Part shown: piece by piece, positions 1-41,249 of the stretch
Numbering within the stretch: the first letter of the stretch is position 1
How the letters are laid out: each line of letters starts with the position of its first letter
NCBI GenBank assembly: GCA_030544235.1
Contig: CM060470.1
Coordinates: 18,307,356-18,371,355, forward strand
DNA from: Lepturacanthus savala
Lineage: Eukaryota; Chordata; Actinopteri; Scombriformes; Trichiuridae
Reading direction: 5' to 3'
Length of the DNA: 64,000 nucleotides
The notes under the pieces: model-generated
The model's database searches: none
What the model was told of the DNA's origin: nothing
Seen by the model: only the letters and a program-made list of their open reading frames with translations
Translations under genes and position numbers: made by a program

Positions 1-1353
1 TTTGCGCTGGTCTCCCATTTGAGCTTCTGACAAAACCATAGCTCCTATCAGAAAATAACATGGACCATCATTACCATAAGGACTTATGGTGTGATTTGGT
101 GCTTCTACAGATAATATTTTGGAGACACCTGCAAGTTTAAATCAGAGGTCCTTTCTGCTTCTCTCTGAATATCTTTGTATTGTTATCAATAAGGAGCAGA
201 GACAGACATGGCCACACTTAAAGGATATTTTGCCCAAATTGTGACAATCAGAACAAGGTTCTCTACAAAGTTAAGAAAATTCATGTGTGCATGTTATAAA
301 TTGTGGACAGGAAGAGAATGTAAAATACTTTTTATTTTAATTTATTTTTTTGTTGAATTCTAGTCTCACTAAGTGATTTTGATATAAGGCTCAACATTGC
401 TACAAAAATGATGATGGTCAATGATCAGTGATTGATCAGAAACTATATTACCACAAAACATGGAATAATACATTAATACACAAGATGTTTCTACAGTTTA
501 AGGCAGAAGTTGGCATCTGAAAACTCAGATGATTTGTTAGTTTCTTGACCTCATCCCATTCATTCTCTATGAGAAATCTTTGCGCAATTGTTCGCGATTT
601 GAATGGCAAATAATTTTGCAAATAAAAGTAATAGCACACGATTCCTGTTTGTGTTACATGTCATCCCTGTCCCATGAGGACAGAGTGATGTGGCTGGATG
701 GTTTGGTGGTGGGTGATGATCCGGGTGGCAGAGGTCTGGATGATTTTCAGTCCGCTGAACAAAGTGCGGAAACGAGCAGAGGGAAGGCCTCGCTTGTTAA
801 CTGAGGGAACATCAGGGACAACATGTCTGATGTTAATCCACCTGCACCACTTTAACAAGCGTTGCTTCATTAAACATGTTTTTTCAATCCATAAATAGCT
901 GCTGATCTTTTTCCAGTACAAACATGTAAATGAACCAGTTTAACTGGAAGTTTAAACAAACACAAGCTAACATTAGTCAGTACACACTGAGATAAACCTG
1001 CCTGTACTCTGAACTCTGACACATTATCAATTTGTTTTGTTTGAATCACTACTCTTTTATTTAACGTGAGACCAACTAATCCTGGTGTGTTAGAGAAAAG
1101 AGACAGACACTGAGTCAGGACCTGAGAAGAGAAACAGAGTGGGGGAAATGAGAAGAGAAACACTAAGTGAGGAGAGAGAGGGAGGATTTGGTGATTTTCT
1201 GAATCTTGTTTTGGCAGCTCTCTAGCTATCCCTGTCGTCAAAGACCTCAACCTTTATAGGCAGGTCATGATTGGAGAGGGCCGCTGTTTGTGCATGGAAC
1301 ACACACACAGACATGCACGCACACATGCACAGTCATGCACGCACACATGCGCA

Positions 1354-1354
<1 letters not shown>

Positions 1355-1399
<45 letters not shown>

Positions 1400-1410
1400 C
1401 ACACACACAC
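1355..1410. repeat. (CA)n microsatellite
   Basis: Nearly pure CA dinucleotides with one CG interruption, preceded by an irregular CA/CG/TG-rich lead-in from about 1301. Confidence 0.95.
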
Positions 1411-2400
1411 GGCTGGCACACTGCCCAGGGAACAGTCCATTGACGTCAACGAGCCGGCTCTTGCATCATCCCAGTCCCTCTTCTCCAAACAAACTCAAAA
1501 CACTCGTCCACTCCCGCTGCTCTGATTCTCCCTCGTCCTTTCTCTCTTGCTCTGCTCTCTCTCTACACTCTCTCCACTTTCTCTCACTGTCTCTCTCCCA
1601 CTCTCTCTTCTTCTGAACAGAGGAATAGTTGCCTTGGATATAAAACACAGCTAGCAGCATAAAATAATCCTGTTGAATCAATTGGAAGAAAAGCAGCAGG
1701 AACTGGAGAAGGGAAGGTGGTTGTTGTTTACACAAACACTTGACATTAGTTGACTCATCACACACACACACACACATTATGTAAGTGGGTATACCTTATA
1801 GGCAGCAGTCTCATCATGGAACCTTTTTATGATTACCGTCTTTCTTTGCTGCCAACAGGTTTACTGTTAAAGCCAGGTTTAAGTTTGCAGGAAGGCCCTG
1901 CCTCTATTCACTGCTGACATGACGAAAATTGTGTGCAATGAAAGGAAGGAAGGCCACAGAGAATCCATGTTTTACAAAGTGTGGGGGTCAAGTAAGTGGG
2001 GAAGCATACCACAAGAGAATGGTTTGAGCATGTGATCTATTTATACTAAACTAGTGGAATGCCCATCCAGATAGACCAATTGCTTGACCCCTGAAAGTGT
2101 TGCTTGCAGTCTTGTCGAGAACTGCTCATCCGCATACGCAAACTTCATTGTCACAGCACTATAACAATCTGACCAAACTGCACCAAATTTGACAATGACC
2201 TTCCTGTAGTCCACAGAAAAAAAATCACAAAGCTTGCAGTAGATCTGATGTATGGTTCTTGAGATATGCAGGGAACATTACTGTCATCTGAAAGTCGTGT
2301 AATAGCAAGTTCTGTAGCATTACTTGATCTTATTAGGTCTTATAATTAGAATAACAAACAAAGCAAACATAGTACAGTATTTTGTCAAAAGGACATGTGG

Positions 2401-2480
2401 ATAGGAGGAACTGGGGATCAAGCCACTGATCTTCTGGTTTGTTGATCGCCTGTTCTACCTACTGAGCCAACGCCACCCGC
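2401..2480 (-). mobile_element. tRNA-like SINE-type fragment
   Basis: On the minus strand the block reads like a tRNA-derived promoter: an A-box-like TGGCTCAGTAGGTAGAACAG and, about 25 nt on, a B-box-like GTGGCTTGATCCCC. The CCA end and a stable full cloverleaf are missing, so this is not a functional tRNA gene. A tRNA-derived SINE remnant is the best guess. Confidence 0.45.
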
Positions 2481-3599
2481 TCCAGGCTAATAATACCTGA
2501 AGTGAGCTCCTTATTCCAGCAGATATTTGCAGTTACGGACGTTTTTGCCTATTTGTGTTATAAGCAAATACACCGTATTTTTTATATATAAAAATTTAAA
2601 TGCCTAAATGGTTTTATTTCGTATATGTTCGATTAACTCGTTACTGTCAGACTGACATCTGTCTGGTTCATTAAAAGGCTGAATTCGTTATTTTATTGGC
2701 TTCAACAGAATGTTCAGCTGCTGAAATATTGAAAAGGAATATAAGTTTCAAAGGCTGAGTGTGAACATTTTTTATTGCGCCTGAAGAAGTTTTTTTGTTA
2801 AAAAATGCTAGTAGTAAAACGCTAGAAACTCTGTTTTGCAGCATAGGCTCTCCATGAAATGCCAAGGTAGAACTCTGTGAAGTGTTGTGGATCATCAATT
2901 ATATTGACCTTTTCCAGGGTTAAGGAAAGTCACCAGGCTCCATTTTACTAAATGAACAGTATCTCTATCTGTGTTGCTTTCCGATCTTTAGTAATAGACT
3001 GTGGGAAACAGGTATTACAACCAGAGCATTAAGGTGAAACTGTAGGATAAGGATCGGACGAGAGCTCATCTCGGCATATGTCATCAGCCAATCACAGGGC
3101 CGGCACACACAGCACACACAGCACACACACACACCTGTAGTTGATGTAGGAGGACTAACACACACACTGTACACAGGCAAGCCTCAGCTGGCTACAGTCC
3201 CACTCATCCAACACGCCTCCCACCCCACACTCCAACACTCTGACGCTAATTACACTAAAAGTGAGCAACAATATAAACATCTAGCAGCAGATTTACACAG
3301 AGGAGCCAGATGTGTTGCTGGACCATGCTGTCTTTTTATTATTAGATTTTCACCACAGATTAAACTGGTGATTTGTGGATAACGTTATGGAAACATAAAG
3401 CGGATCATATAAATTAAAACTACATGTTTTCATGTTTATGTACTTACAAAGGTAATGAGGTCAGGTTCTGTAATAAACCATTACTACATTCTCAGTGATC
3501 TAATAAGAATCTCATCTGATGACGACGGTTCACACATGTGGTTTCATTTATAGACATTATAAACCTTTTATTTGTCTAAATCATAACAATAATGTTTGA

Positions 3600-3720
3600 A
3601 GAAGGGCTGAGTAATTTGGCCTAAAACTGAGGTCTACAGTTTTTTTATTTAAACCTAGAATTTTTAGAAGTTTTTCTCGAAACAAATTTAAAAGGTTTTT
3701 TTTAAAAAATTCAAGGATTT
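3600..3720. repeat. dispersed fish repeat fragment (GGGCTGAGTAATTTGGCC type)
   Basis: Begins GGGCTGAGTAATTTGGCCTA and resembles 7745-7790 (CACTGGGTAATTTGGCCTGA), with AT-rich tails in both. It looks like a widespread short interspersed repeat. Class not determined. Confidence 0.4.
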
Positions 3721-4105
3721 TTTTTTACTAACAAAATAAAAGTGAATGATTACTGTATGATTAATAATGATTACTGAAGTCTAGGCCTCTGTGATTAGTA
3801 GTCTTATTGTTGTGTCTTATTTTATTTCCATTTTTTTGTATAAAAGTATATATATATACATTCATTTTTATCTTCAACTATCTTATAATGCTGTAACTCA
3901 ACACATCTCACAGACAGACACACAATGATGCAGTGAATCACATTTCCCATGTAGGCAGCTTCCTCTAGAGCACAGTTGCCACGGTGACAAGGAGAAGCAG
4001 GGATACATGAACACAGATGAGACTGACTGGCTGTAAGACGTTATGAAGACTGATTCATCCTAGACGAGCAAAGACAGGATTCACAGATACTGAGCAAACC
4101 AGTGA

Positions 4106-4106
4106 G

Positions 4107-4179
<73 letters not shown>

Positions 4180-4192
4180 CACGCACACACAC
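4106..4192. repeat. (CA)n microsatellite with CG interruptions
   Basis: About 87 bp of CA repeats with a few GC substitutions, followed about 120 bp later by a short TG/CG-rich tract (4314-4345). Confidence 0.95.
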
Positions 4193-5176
4193 GCCTGCTC
4201 TATTAACACCACAGCTGTGAATGCATGTACACTAACTAGTGCTGTCAAAGATAACACATTCATTTGTCAGAATAGATTTGTCAGATTTGTCAGAGCCCCT
4301 AAGAAGGCATTTGGTGTGTGTGTGTCTGCGCGTGTGTGCGTGCGTGCATGCGTTTGTCTTCACTATAGCTTTAAAAATTGAACTCTAAAATCTAAGAATT
4401 TCTGAAATTAAATTCATAGGTTTAACTCTGATTCTCTTGCAGCAAATGACCTTTTAGGCCATTGATTTCAGCCCATGAAAAGTGTCCAGAATTTGAAGAG
4501 ACATTCACATTTTTCTAGCAAAATATCCAGTGCAAATGCATCGTTGTTATTAGTAATAGTTTTCATGTGCTCGCAAAGCAAGGAAAAATCCTACAAATAT
4601 TATTTTTTTAGAGCAAATTTACAAGTTTCATCTCAGTTTTTTCACTGTTATCTCATGAAACTTTTTATACATTTATATTTAACATTTATGGATAACATGT
4701 CAGTAAGGAGGATAAATAACGCTCCAGAGTTCAGCTGCGTGATGTTGAGGGAAAAGGTTCTCTGAACTCTTTCTGTGTGTCTTCATGTGTGCAGGACTGT
4801 TGTAACCTTGTTGAAGCTCAACTTCTGAGCTCAACTTCTGAGCTCTTTAATTAGTTGTTGTGTTCCTTATTTTATAGTTATATTGTATTATTACACGGAA
4901 AGTCTTTTAGACAACAAGCTATGAAGGTGCAACATATCACCACCAGGTGGCCCCAAACGATGACGACTGTTTGAAGTTTGAAGGTCCATTTACTACAATG
5001 ATGCCAAACACCGAAAAAGTCAAAGTGATCAAGAAATAAGGACTGAAAATTTGACAGCAACTCGGCCAAAACTTTTTGTGGTATTTTACTAACAAACAGA
5101 CAAAAAAAACAAACAAACACCAGCTAAGACATAACCTCTTTGGCGGAGGTAATGACGTACTGCAGAGCTGAGCTAC

Positions 5177-33886
<28,710 letters not shown>

Positions 33887-33890
<4 letters not shown>

Positions 33891-34034
33891 CAGTTGCGCC
33901 GTTCGGTCCGGTCTGTCCGGTCGTTGGCTTGCGTGCGTGCGTGCGCGCGTGCGTGTACAGTATGCGAAAAAGAAGGCAGAAAGTGTGCGCTCGTAGCCAG
34001 AAAGTGAAAGTCTGAGCGGAGCAGTAAAAGTCCG

Positions 34035-34067
<33 letters not shown>

Positions 34068-34300
34068 AGCCCGGGCGCTGTGGTGAGAACAGACTCCGTC
34101 CCTCCTCGTCTCTCTGCTTCTCCTCCTGTTCTTCACCTCCTCTCTGCTCCTCTACCTCCTGCTTCTCTCTCTCTGACGCTCCTCCAGTCTGCCCTCCGGC
34201 TGCCACTCTCCTCCCTCCCTGCTCCTCTGTCCCACCCACTCCCCCCAGTGACATCAGAGGGGCAGTCTCAGGCATGTTGAGCATTTTTATGAGTCTCTCT
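33887..34300 (-). other. hdac4: probable hdac4 first exon: leader plus start codon at the splice donor; transcription start not located
   Basis: On the minus strand a strong donor (ATGG|GTAAGA, GT at 33886-33885) lies in the CpG-rich block. The ATG (33890-33888) plus one G ends the exon in phase 1. The first internal coding exon (22685) needs exactly one preceding base, so joining them gives Met-Val-Asp-Val-Ser, matching the VDV at this point in human HDAC4. The human 5' coding exon (beginning MSSQ) is not visible in the 11 kb between. Context at the ATG is mediocre (C at -3, G at +4). The same frame stays open upstream to an ATG at 34136, so a longer, low-complexity N-terminus cannot be excluded. 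The right-hand limit given here is arbitrary. The exon assignment is inference from splice site, phase and base composition. Confidence 0.5.
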
Positions 34301-34603
34301 TTTCTTCCTGTTTGATTGTGACAAACGCTGTTGAGCTTTTTTTTCTTCTTCTTCTTTTTCCATGGTTTGAAAAAAGCCAAACACACGCGCGCGCGGGCGC
34401 GCTCATACACACTCAGCCTATCTGAAGCCCTCCTACACACCAGCAGCTCAGCTGTTGTGATGTAGACTTGTTGATAACGGAAAGTGTTAGAACCACATCT
34501 GTCACTGCCAGACTTTAATGCCACTGATTCCAGCGTCTCTATAGTTCCTATTATAAACTTCATTGAATTGAAAATATTTTATTCAGTTATTTTATGCAGT
34601 TAT

Positions 34604-34604
<1 letters not shown>

Positions 34605-34676
<72 letters not shown>
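34605..34676. repeat. (AT)n microsatellite inside a longer palindrome
   Basis: About 70 bp of AT repeats flanked by TGCAGTTATATCAT on the left and ATGATATAACTGCA on the right, so the whole of roughly 34593-34686 can fold into one perfect hairpin. Confidence 0.95.
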
Positions 34677-34677
<1 letters not shown>

Positions 34678-34777
34678 ATAACTGCATTAACTTAGTATAG
34701 TATATTAGTATACTAATTAGTATATTAACTGATATAAATATTTAGTTAATAGTTAATATTTAATATAAATAAAGTGC

Positions 34778-35040
34778 TTTACAGCATGCAGTATAATATT
34801 ATATCAGTGCATATTATTGTTGTTAATTTGTTGATTATTGTGAATTGTTATTTATTTTGACTGTTTTTGTTTCTCAAACTGAAGGACTGAAGAGGTTTAT
34901 TTTCACTTTAAGTTGTGATCATATATGAGATAAAGGTCGATTGATAGATTAACAAAAATCAATACCTAACAATTAATATAAAATTAATTTTCACACAAAA
35001 AGTGAACTGATCACATTATGAAAGCTTTTCTATAAAAATA
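34778..35040. repeat. direct repeat, copy 2 (pair with 32630-32890)
   Basis: Same order of shared blocks as copy 1, ending AAAGTGAACTGATCACATTA then TGAAAGCTTTTCTATAAAAA. The copies stand about 2.15 kb apart with the hdac4 CpG block between them. Confidence 0.85.
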
Positions 35041-35295
35041 TGTCTCTGATCATCAATGAAAACATTGATCTTTTGATCAGTTTTGGATTAATGGTGAGTT
35101 TTAACTTGTTTTGCATGTTGATAAATCGTAGAAGTCAACAAGATGAGATTTAGCTGCAGTTCACTATCACTACATTAACAAATCTGCATGTATTTGCCTT
35201 TTGACATTACCTAGGCCTGTTGTGATGGCATGTGATGTCACAGGAAAGATCAAAGCAGTCTTTGAAGTTTCACATTCTTCTTACATCTCAGTCTT

Positions 35296-36207
35296 TATAA
35301 GGCCAACACTCAGCAAGGTGACGCACACAGATGAGTGATTTGGAAAACAACTTCACCTTTAAAATCACAACTGCACCACGTGATTACCTAGCAAAGAAAA
35401 CACAGTGGATAATGGAAATCGACATGGATCCCCAATCCCAAAACGTCATCAGGAACAACCAGAGAACCGGGAGATTGGACAAACTTCAAGAAGCTCGAAG
35501 ATTCACAGGAGTTAAACATGGCACAGAATTTGAGTCAGGATAAGGGGCAACAACTTGGAACAATGAAAACCAGAAGCTCCAAGTTGTAAATGAGGAGTTA
35601 AAGCTGGCCCAGGAATCCGGATGAATTTACAGGTGAGCTCCAGAAGGAGAGGCACAACCAACATCCAGAACTACAAATTTCAGAACCTTCAAGTGACACA
35701 TGAGGTTGAATTCATGGCTGAGGTCCAGACAGAGAAAGACACAAAGTCTTAAACTACAAGTTTCGGAAGCTACAAGCTTGAAGATGGCTCATAAATTGCA
35801 CCAGGATCAATTCCAGGGCTACAACCAGGGTAACAACTTCTGAGCTCCAAGAAAATCTGGACATTCTGGACCATAACTCTCAGGCACTTCACATTTCACA
35901 AGGAGTTAAAACACATTGCTTAAAAAAAAGACTGCTCATAAATAGAGCCAGGAGCAGTTAATGACCAAGCCCCAAGAAGACAAGGAAAAGAATATCCAAA
36001 TGGACCAAGAACTTCAGCTGCAAGTCCAGCAGCAAGACACATTAATGGAGGAAGACACTATCTGGAGAGAGGAAGAATAGCTGGAAACACAGCTAGATGC
36101 AGACCCTGAACTCCTGGAAGCTGCTAAAGTGACAAAAGTCCAGAATGAAAGATTTGAAACCGGAATCAACTAATTCTCTTGAAGAAAACCCAAAAGTTGG
36201 AAATAAA
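35296..36207 (+). pseudogene. decayed coiled-coil-like ORF unit with TATA-like box and poly(A) signal
   Basis: A TATAAGG box (35296-35302) is followed 29 nt later by an ATG opening a 70-codon frame (35331-35543: MSDLENNFTFKITTAP, WIMEIDMDPQSQNVIRNN). After the stop the same frame goes on with NENQKLQVVNEELKLAQES, then shifts through stretches rich in Gln, Glu, Lys and Leu (FQNLQVTHEVEFMAEVQTEK; QMDQELQLQVQQQDTLMEED; LETQLDADPELLEAAKVTK). An AATAAA lies at 36202-36207. At least five stops or frameshifts break it. I do not recognise the parent. Repeated KLQV/ELQ cores suggest a repetitive coiled-coil protein. A decayed intronless gene or a mobile-element ORF are the options. Confidence 0.45.
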
Positions 36208-36355
36208 GAAACAAGACCAAACAAAGAACCTCTAAAAATAAATAGTTACAATAACTAGTGAAAAATAGATAGATAATAGATAATGATTGTTAACTGAAAT
36301 ATAATTTTAAAAGTGAAAGTTAAAATAACACACACTAAGTTAATGTAGTCATATC

Positions 36356-36394
<39 letters not shown>

Positions 36395-37890
36395 TGACTG
36401 TTTCTGATCATTTTGTGCTGGAAAAATGTAATTATTTTGGCCCTACAAATCTTAAAACATTAAAATGTGAGTGTGTGTGAAATGTGTGTGTGTCCAGCAC
36501 AGAATCCAGGAAGTGAAGCTGTCTGATCAAACATACCCACACACCTGGCTGATAAAAGTCTGATTATCAGCTTGTTGTGCGGCGTTGACGTCAAAGGCTG
36601 AGCTAAGCTTCATGCAGCCATGACACTGATAACAGCTAATGCCTCTGAGCCAAAACCACAATACACACACACATACGCCTCTTCATTTTTAGCACAGGGA
36701 CAATCAGCGGAGACCAGAATGAGCAGGAGAGATGAACTTGGAGGTAAACATACAGATCAGAGCAACATGGTCAAAGATCAACGGCAGCGAGCCGCAGCTC
36801 AACAAACAAACAAGAACAGGGGGAAGCGTGTGTTTGTCACAGTACACAGAAAGGAACAGGAATTACAGTGAAGACGTCCTGATCCAATACAACAGATCAG
36901 CACAACATATTAAAGCTGATCGCCTGTGACATAACCCATCCATATTACAGCTTGTAGTTGCTTTGTCTGTCCACACCCGGCCGGACCACATGACCTCATA
37001 CATATGATTTCAATGAGTTCCATGTATACAAATGCATGTATGTCTAGGTATACATTTCTATATGTATATATATTTATAGTATTTATTCTATTTAGACTTG
37101 AAAGATTGCAGTTCTATCCTGAGGTTGGTTTTGTATTTCAACAGAGCTCACCACCCTCATTTTCTCCCTCATTTTAAACTTTGGAGGGACATAACATCCC
37201 CCCCCCCAGAGATAGCACTGATGTGTGTGTATATAGTTGCTTTTACTCTGCATATATATTTTTTTTAATTTATGTAACTTTCCTTGAGGTGTGTTAACAT
37301 GTAAATTTCCCAGCTGTGGTTGGTATCTATCTAATCTATACAGCAGTAAAGAAATCCACTCAAGCTCAGTGACTTTCCATACAATATAATCTGTTCATCT
37401 GGAGATGAATATCAGGTGGTTTCATCATCAGTTCTGTACCTGGCAACAAGAACTATACAACAAAATCCACATGAACACATGCTACCTGCACTACCTGTAG
37501 TATATACAGACACACATGCATGTAATGGTGACTTAATTAAGGGAATGTTTGCACGTCTCATGAAAACTTGTGAATAAGAATGTGTATATGAACACAGGAC
37601 GGTGCAGGGTGGTGTGTGTGTGTGTGTGTGTGAGACCGAAAGATAATGAGTGCATATGCGAAAGCTTGCGCAGTTATTTGGAACAGCCTGAGAGAAGCAG
37701 ACGAGGTGATAAGTGATAAGCGAGCGTATCCCAGATAAATAGTTCCTGTAGTTTCTGCCTCAGAGTCAGCCTGCGCGTGTGCGTTAAATAATGCATGTGG
37801 CATAATGATTGCGAGGCATGCTGAGGTACACAGTGTGGCAGCCAGGCAGACAGGACTGATGAATAAGTAATGCACGGCGTCCGCCTCATA

Positions 37891-37891
<1 letters not shown>

Positions 37892-37937
<46 letters not shown>
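37892..37937. repeat. (CA)n microsatellite
   Basis: About 45 bp of pure CA repeats. Confidence 0.95.
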
Positions 37938-37939
<2 letters not shown>

Positions 37940-39654
37940 CACGCATTCAAACCAGAACCATGAGCTGTTCCTTCTCAGGAGGGTAAAATGCAACAGCTCT
38001 TATTTTTGAACCTTCCTCTTCTCTTGTCTTCCTCCTCCCCACAGAGACGAGGGTGGGGGGTGAAGGGGGGGGTGCCAGTGGTTTAGGGGGGTGCTTCTGT
38101 CATCGTCTCCCCTGAGAGCCACAGATTCTGACTCTAAATATGTGAGATACTGTGTCGTTTATTTATTGATTTGGGTTATTTATAATACACCATACGCACC
38201 CCCTCACACCGCTCTCTCTCTGCACAGAATTTTATTGATTACTATCACCGAGATTCTCTGAATACAGACTTCTATTCAAAACAATCATTAACCTTCCTAA
38301 AATAAACCCATAGACAATCAGATCAGTTTTCATTATCTCATGCTTTTAACTATTAATTTATCTTTTATTTATTTTTTTATACAGTTTTTGTTACTTATAT
38401 TAACATTTATTTATTCATTGAGTTACTCATTTGTATGCATGTATTTATTTATTAATGGTATTCTGAGTTTGTATGCATTTATAAATCCTCCACTAGGTTT
38501 CCTCAGTTCCTGTTTTATTGAATTGTATTATTATTGAGTGTTTTATTGCAGTTTAAATTTCGAATTTCTAAAAAGTTCTTATATATAGAAAAATTACTTA
38601 AACTCACAGAGAGCATAACCTCTTTTGAAGTCTCCAAATCTGGAAATATATATTTTTTCTGCTTTGTACACATTTTGCAGTTCAAAATGGAGCTTTTTAA
38701 ATGCACTGAACATGCTTCTCTGCATAAGACACAACAATGTTACATAAAGTTACATGTTTTCCTTTTCAAAATGACACCACATGTGCTAATTGGCCGATAT
38801 GCGAGTCACCTCACCAAACACCACAAAGGTTATTTGTTACTACTTCAATTAGTAAGCACTATAAAAAGACTGCAACTATTTCTTTGCACACTTTTTTAGT
38901 TTAATGCTTGTGGTGAGCATATTTTTGTTCATTCCAATGTAAATATATCCGCATATTTTGACTTGTTTGGTGAAGAATAAAAAATGGTTCAATAGCTTGT
39001 GTGTGTGTATCTGCAAATATTTCTGTGCATGTGAACAATCTATAGAATTATCCAAAAGTTGAACTATTTTAGTATTATGGCAAAGCAATACTAAAGAGCA
39101 TACTAAAGTGTGGAGTTGGTTAGACAATAATCTGGTAATATGAATGAAGTGTGTGCCATTTGGTGCAAAAGTTTGATTTTGATAATTCTATAAATTTGGT
39201 TGCAATGCTTGAATTTTACAGGAGGTAATTTGACAGTTTTGGTGAGGGTATTTGTGAGTTGTGTTAAGTACTTAAAACCAGTCTAGTTCACAAAATTGTG
39301 TTTTGGCAATTGGAAAAGAATTATAGCAACAAAGTCAATTATCACCATCTTGCATGCGTGTCTGTGACAGCATATGTTGTATGCTGTATTGATAACAGTT
39401 TTATAATCAACAGATTCTCGTAAAGCAGATATGCAGGTCTCCACAGACAAGAACTGACAGGAGCATCAGATGTTCAGTTTATTCTAAAAATAATTAAAAT
39501 GTCGGTGAGACTGCAGGTAGATTAATGGGATGATGTTGTAATGAATGAATGAACATTTCTGGTTGTTGTCTGGATGTATTTATGGTGTGTTACGTGGCAT
39601 GTTTATGAAAAACAGGAACACACACACACACACACTTTACTGAGGTAAAAGTCT

Positions 39655-40150
39655 GTCACGGTAAAAAATTCTGAATTAAAATGATTTACTTACTTATTTA
39701 CTTACTGTAAAAATACTGAACTATTATCAGAAATACATGTACTTACTAAGTATCAAAAGTAAAAGTACAAATTTTTCAGACTGAGTTATATAATTATAAT
39801 ATTTTATACTATTTGTTTTAATCTCTAAATACATGTGAGAGCATTTTGATCTTTAGTTTATAATGTGGAGACAATTTGAGATATTTGGGGTAGATTTATA
39901 GTAGTAGTACTGCATCATAATAGTACACAGTAATAGTACACGTTTAAAAAAGGGAAAAATGAATAGAATAAAGATAATACCATATTAAATTATATTAATG
40001 CATGTAAAAATGTTTTAAATTGTCAGATAAATGTAGTGAGGTAGAAAGTTCCCTCTGAAATGTAGTGAAGTATCCAGTAGTATCACATGGAAATATTAAG
40101 TGAAGGACCTCTAAACATTTACAACAGTACAGAACCTGAGTAAAACTTAG
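39655..40150 (-). mobile_element. fish DNA-transposon-type repeat (AAGTACTTTT family), reverse orientation
   Basis: AAAGTTCCCTCTGAAATGTA, TATCACATGGAAATATTAAG and AGTAAAAGTACAAATTTTTC are the reverse-orientation counterparts of the copy at 26555. Shorter copies lie at 51405-51505 and 57545-57760. Confidence 0.6.
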
Positions 40151-40979
40151 AAAGCTGTGCAGTTAAATATATACTGCTTTCATTTCTCGGTTTCATCCCA
40201 GAATAAAAATAATGTGTTGAATCTGTTCTATGACCAGACACAAAACCACACACACAAACACACACACACACACACACACAAACACTCACCCTCACAATTC
40301 TAGGATTTGCTTGAGGTTGCTAATCTGATCTATGTGAACTAGAAAAGAAACAAGAATCACCCAACTATTCTGTTCAAACATCCAACCCAATCGATGTGTT
40401 CAAAGCAGAGGAGGTAAGAAGGTAAGAGGGTGAGGGGGTAAGAAAGGGAGATGATTTGCTCTCCCAGGTGCATCAGGGAGCTCTTCATTCATATTTTACA
40501 GCCTCTCTACCGTCTCAATGGTAATGTCTTCCCATTCTGCAGCAGACTGAAAGCCATTAGCTTATTATAACTTACATACCACACCTCTCCCTGTGCACTT
40601 TAAATCACACGGGTCACATGACGCCCCGGTGCACTACATCTAGACCCACACAGAGTGCAGATTATAGCAACCTGCCTGAAATGGGCCTCATCAATTTACT
40701 GTAGATGTAAACAGACATAGCGGGGGCCAGAGTAAGACGGTAGAAATGGATAAAAATGGATCCGGCTATTTAAAGTAATTCCACAACAAAAATAAAGGAT
40801 AGCCAATTGGGCCAGGTGATCTTCTTCTCACCTTTATTTGGCAACGTTAATTTGTACTCTCCTACGATTTGTGAAATGGATATATAGATACACAAAAAAG
40901 AGCTGCCACCTTATCACAGTTCCAAGGATCCCAGGAGCTATGTTGTTGGAAGCTTTGTGGGTCACCCATGGCAATCATG

Positions 40980-41110
40980 GCAAAGTTCAATTCAATTCAA
41001 TTTTATTTATATAGCCCAATATCACAACACAGTTGCCTCACTGGGCTTCACAAAATTCAGTCCAATTATCAGTCAATGATAGATGGTGCAGAAAGTGCAG
41101 CTCAAAATCC
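40980..41110. repeat. dispersed repeat (TTCAATTTTATTTATATAGC type)
   Basis: AATTCAATTTTATTTATATAGCCC with CACAACACAGTTGCCTCACT, a very common fish interspersed repeat. A related TTTATTTATAGAGCACCTTT piece is at 62560. Confidence 0.6.
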
Positions 41111-41249
41111 CCTCTTGGAGAGAGACAACATTGGGTCCAGGTTAACTTTGCCTGGATGCAGGTCAAGAGGGCCCCCCTGTGGAGCCAGCCTTGGGGGAGG
41201 GGCTTGCCGGCGGGTGCCTGGCGGCTGGGTGGAAGGAGGGTAAAGCTGT

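Larger units (their letters stand above)
1..5176 (-). other. hdac4 intron continuing off the left edge; no exon seen
   Basis: Non-coding by inspection on both strands. The minus-strand open frames here show no HDAC4 similarity. Contents I can name are CA microsatellites (1355-1410, 4106-4192), a tRNA-like SINE fragment (2401-2480) and dispersed fish repeat pieces (about 2045-2290, 3600-3720, 4900-5160). The block at 640-860 is less repetitive, but I recognise nothing in it. Confidence 0.7.
36208..40650. other. intergenic/upstream DNA, no gene seen
   Basis: Contains (TA)n at 36366-36389, GT at 37608-37632, CA at 37892-37937, CA at 40255-40282 and an AAGTACTTTT-type repeat (39655-40150). Open frames are short or microsatellite-driven. 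A C-run at 37199-37208 and G-runs at 38050-38095 are simple sequence. Confidence 0.6.

Noticed and set aside
640..921. Further hdac4 exon or other gene on either strand near 0.7 kb
   Set aside because: Frames are open but none resembles the expected HDAC4 continuation (EETEEEL region) and no consistent splice borders were found.
2401..2480. Functional tRNA gene
   Set aside because: Only A- and B-box-like motifs; no complete cloverleaf or terminator, so kept as a SINE-type fragment.
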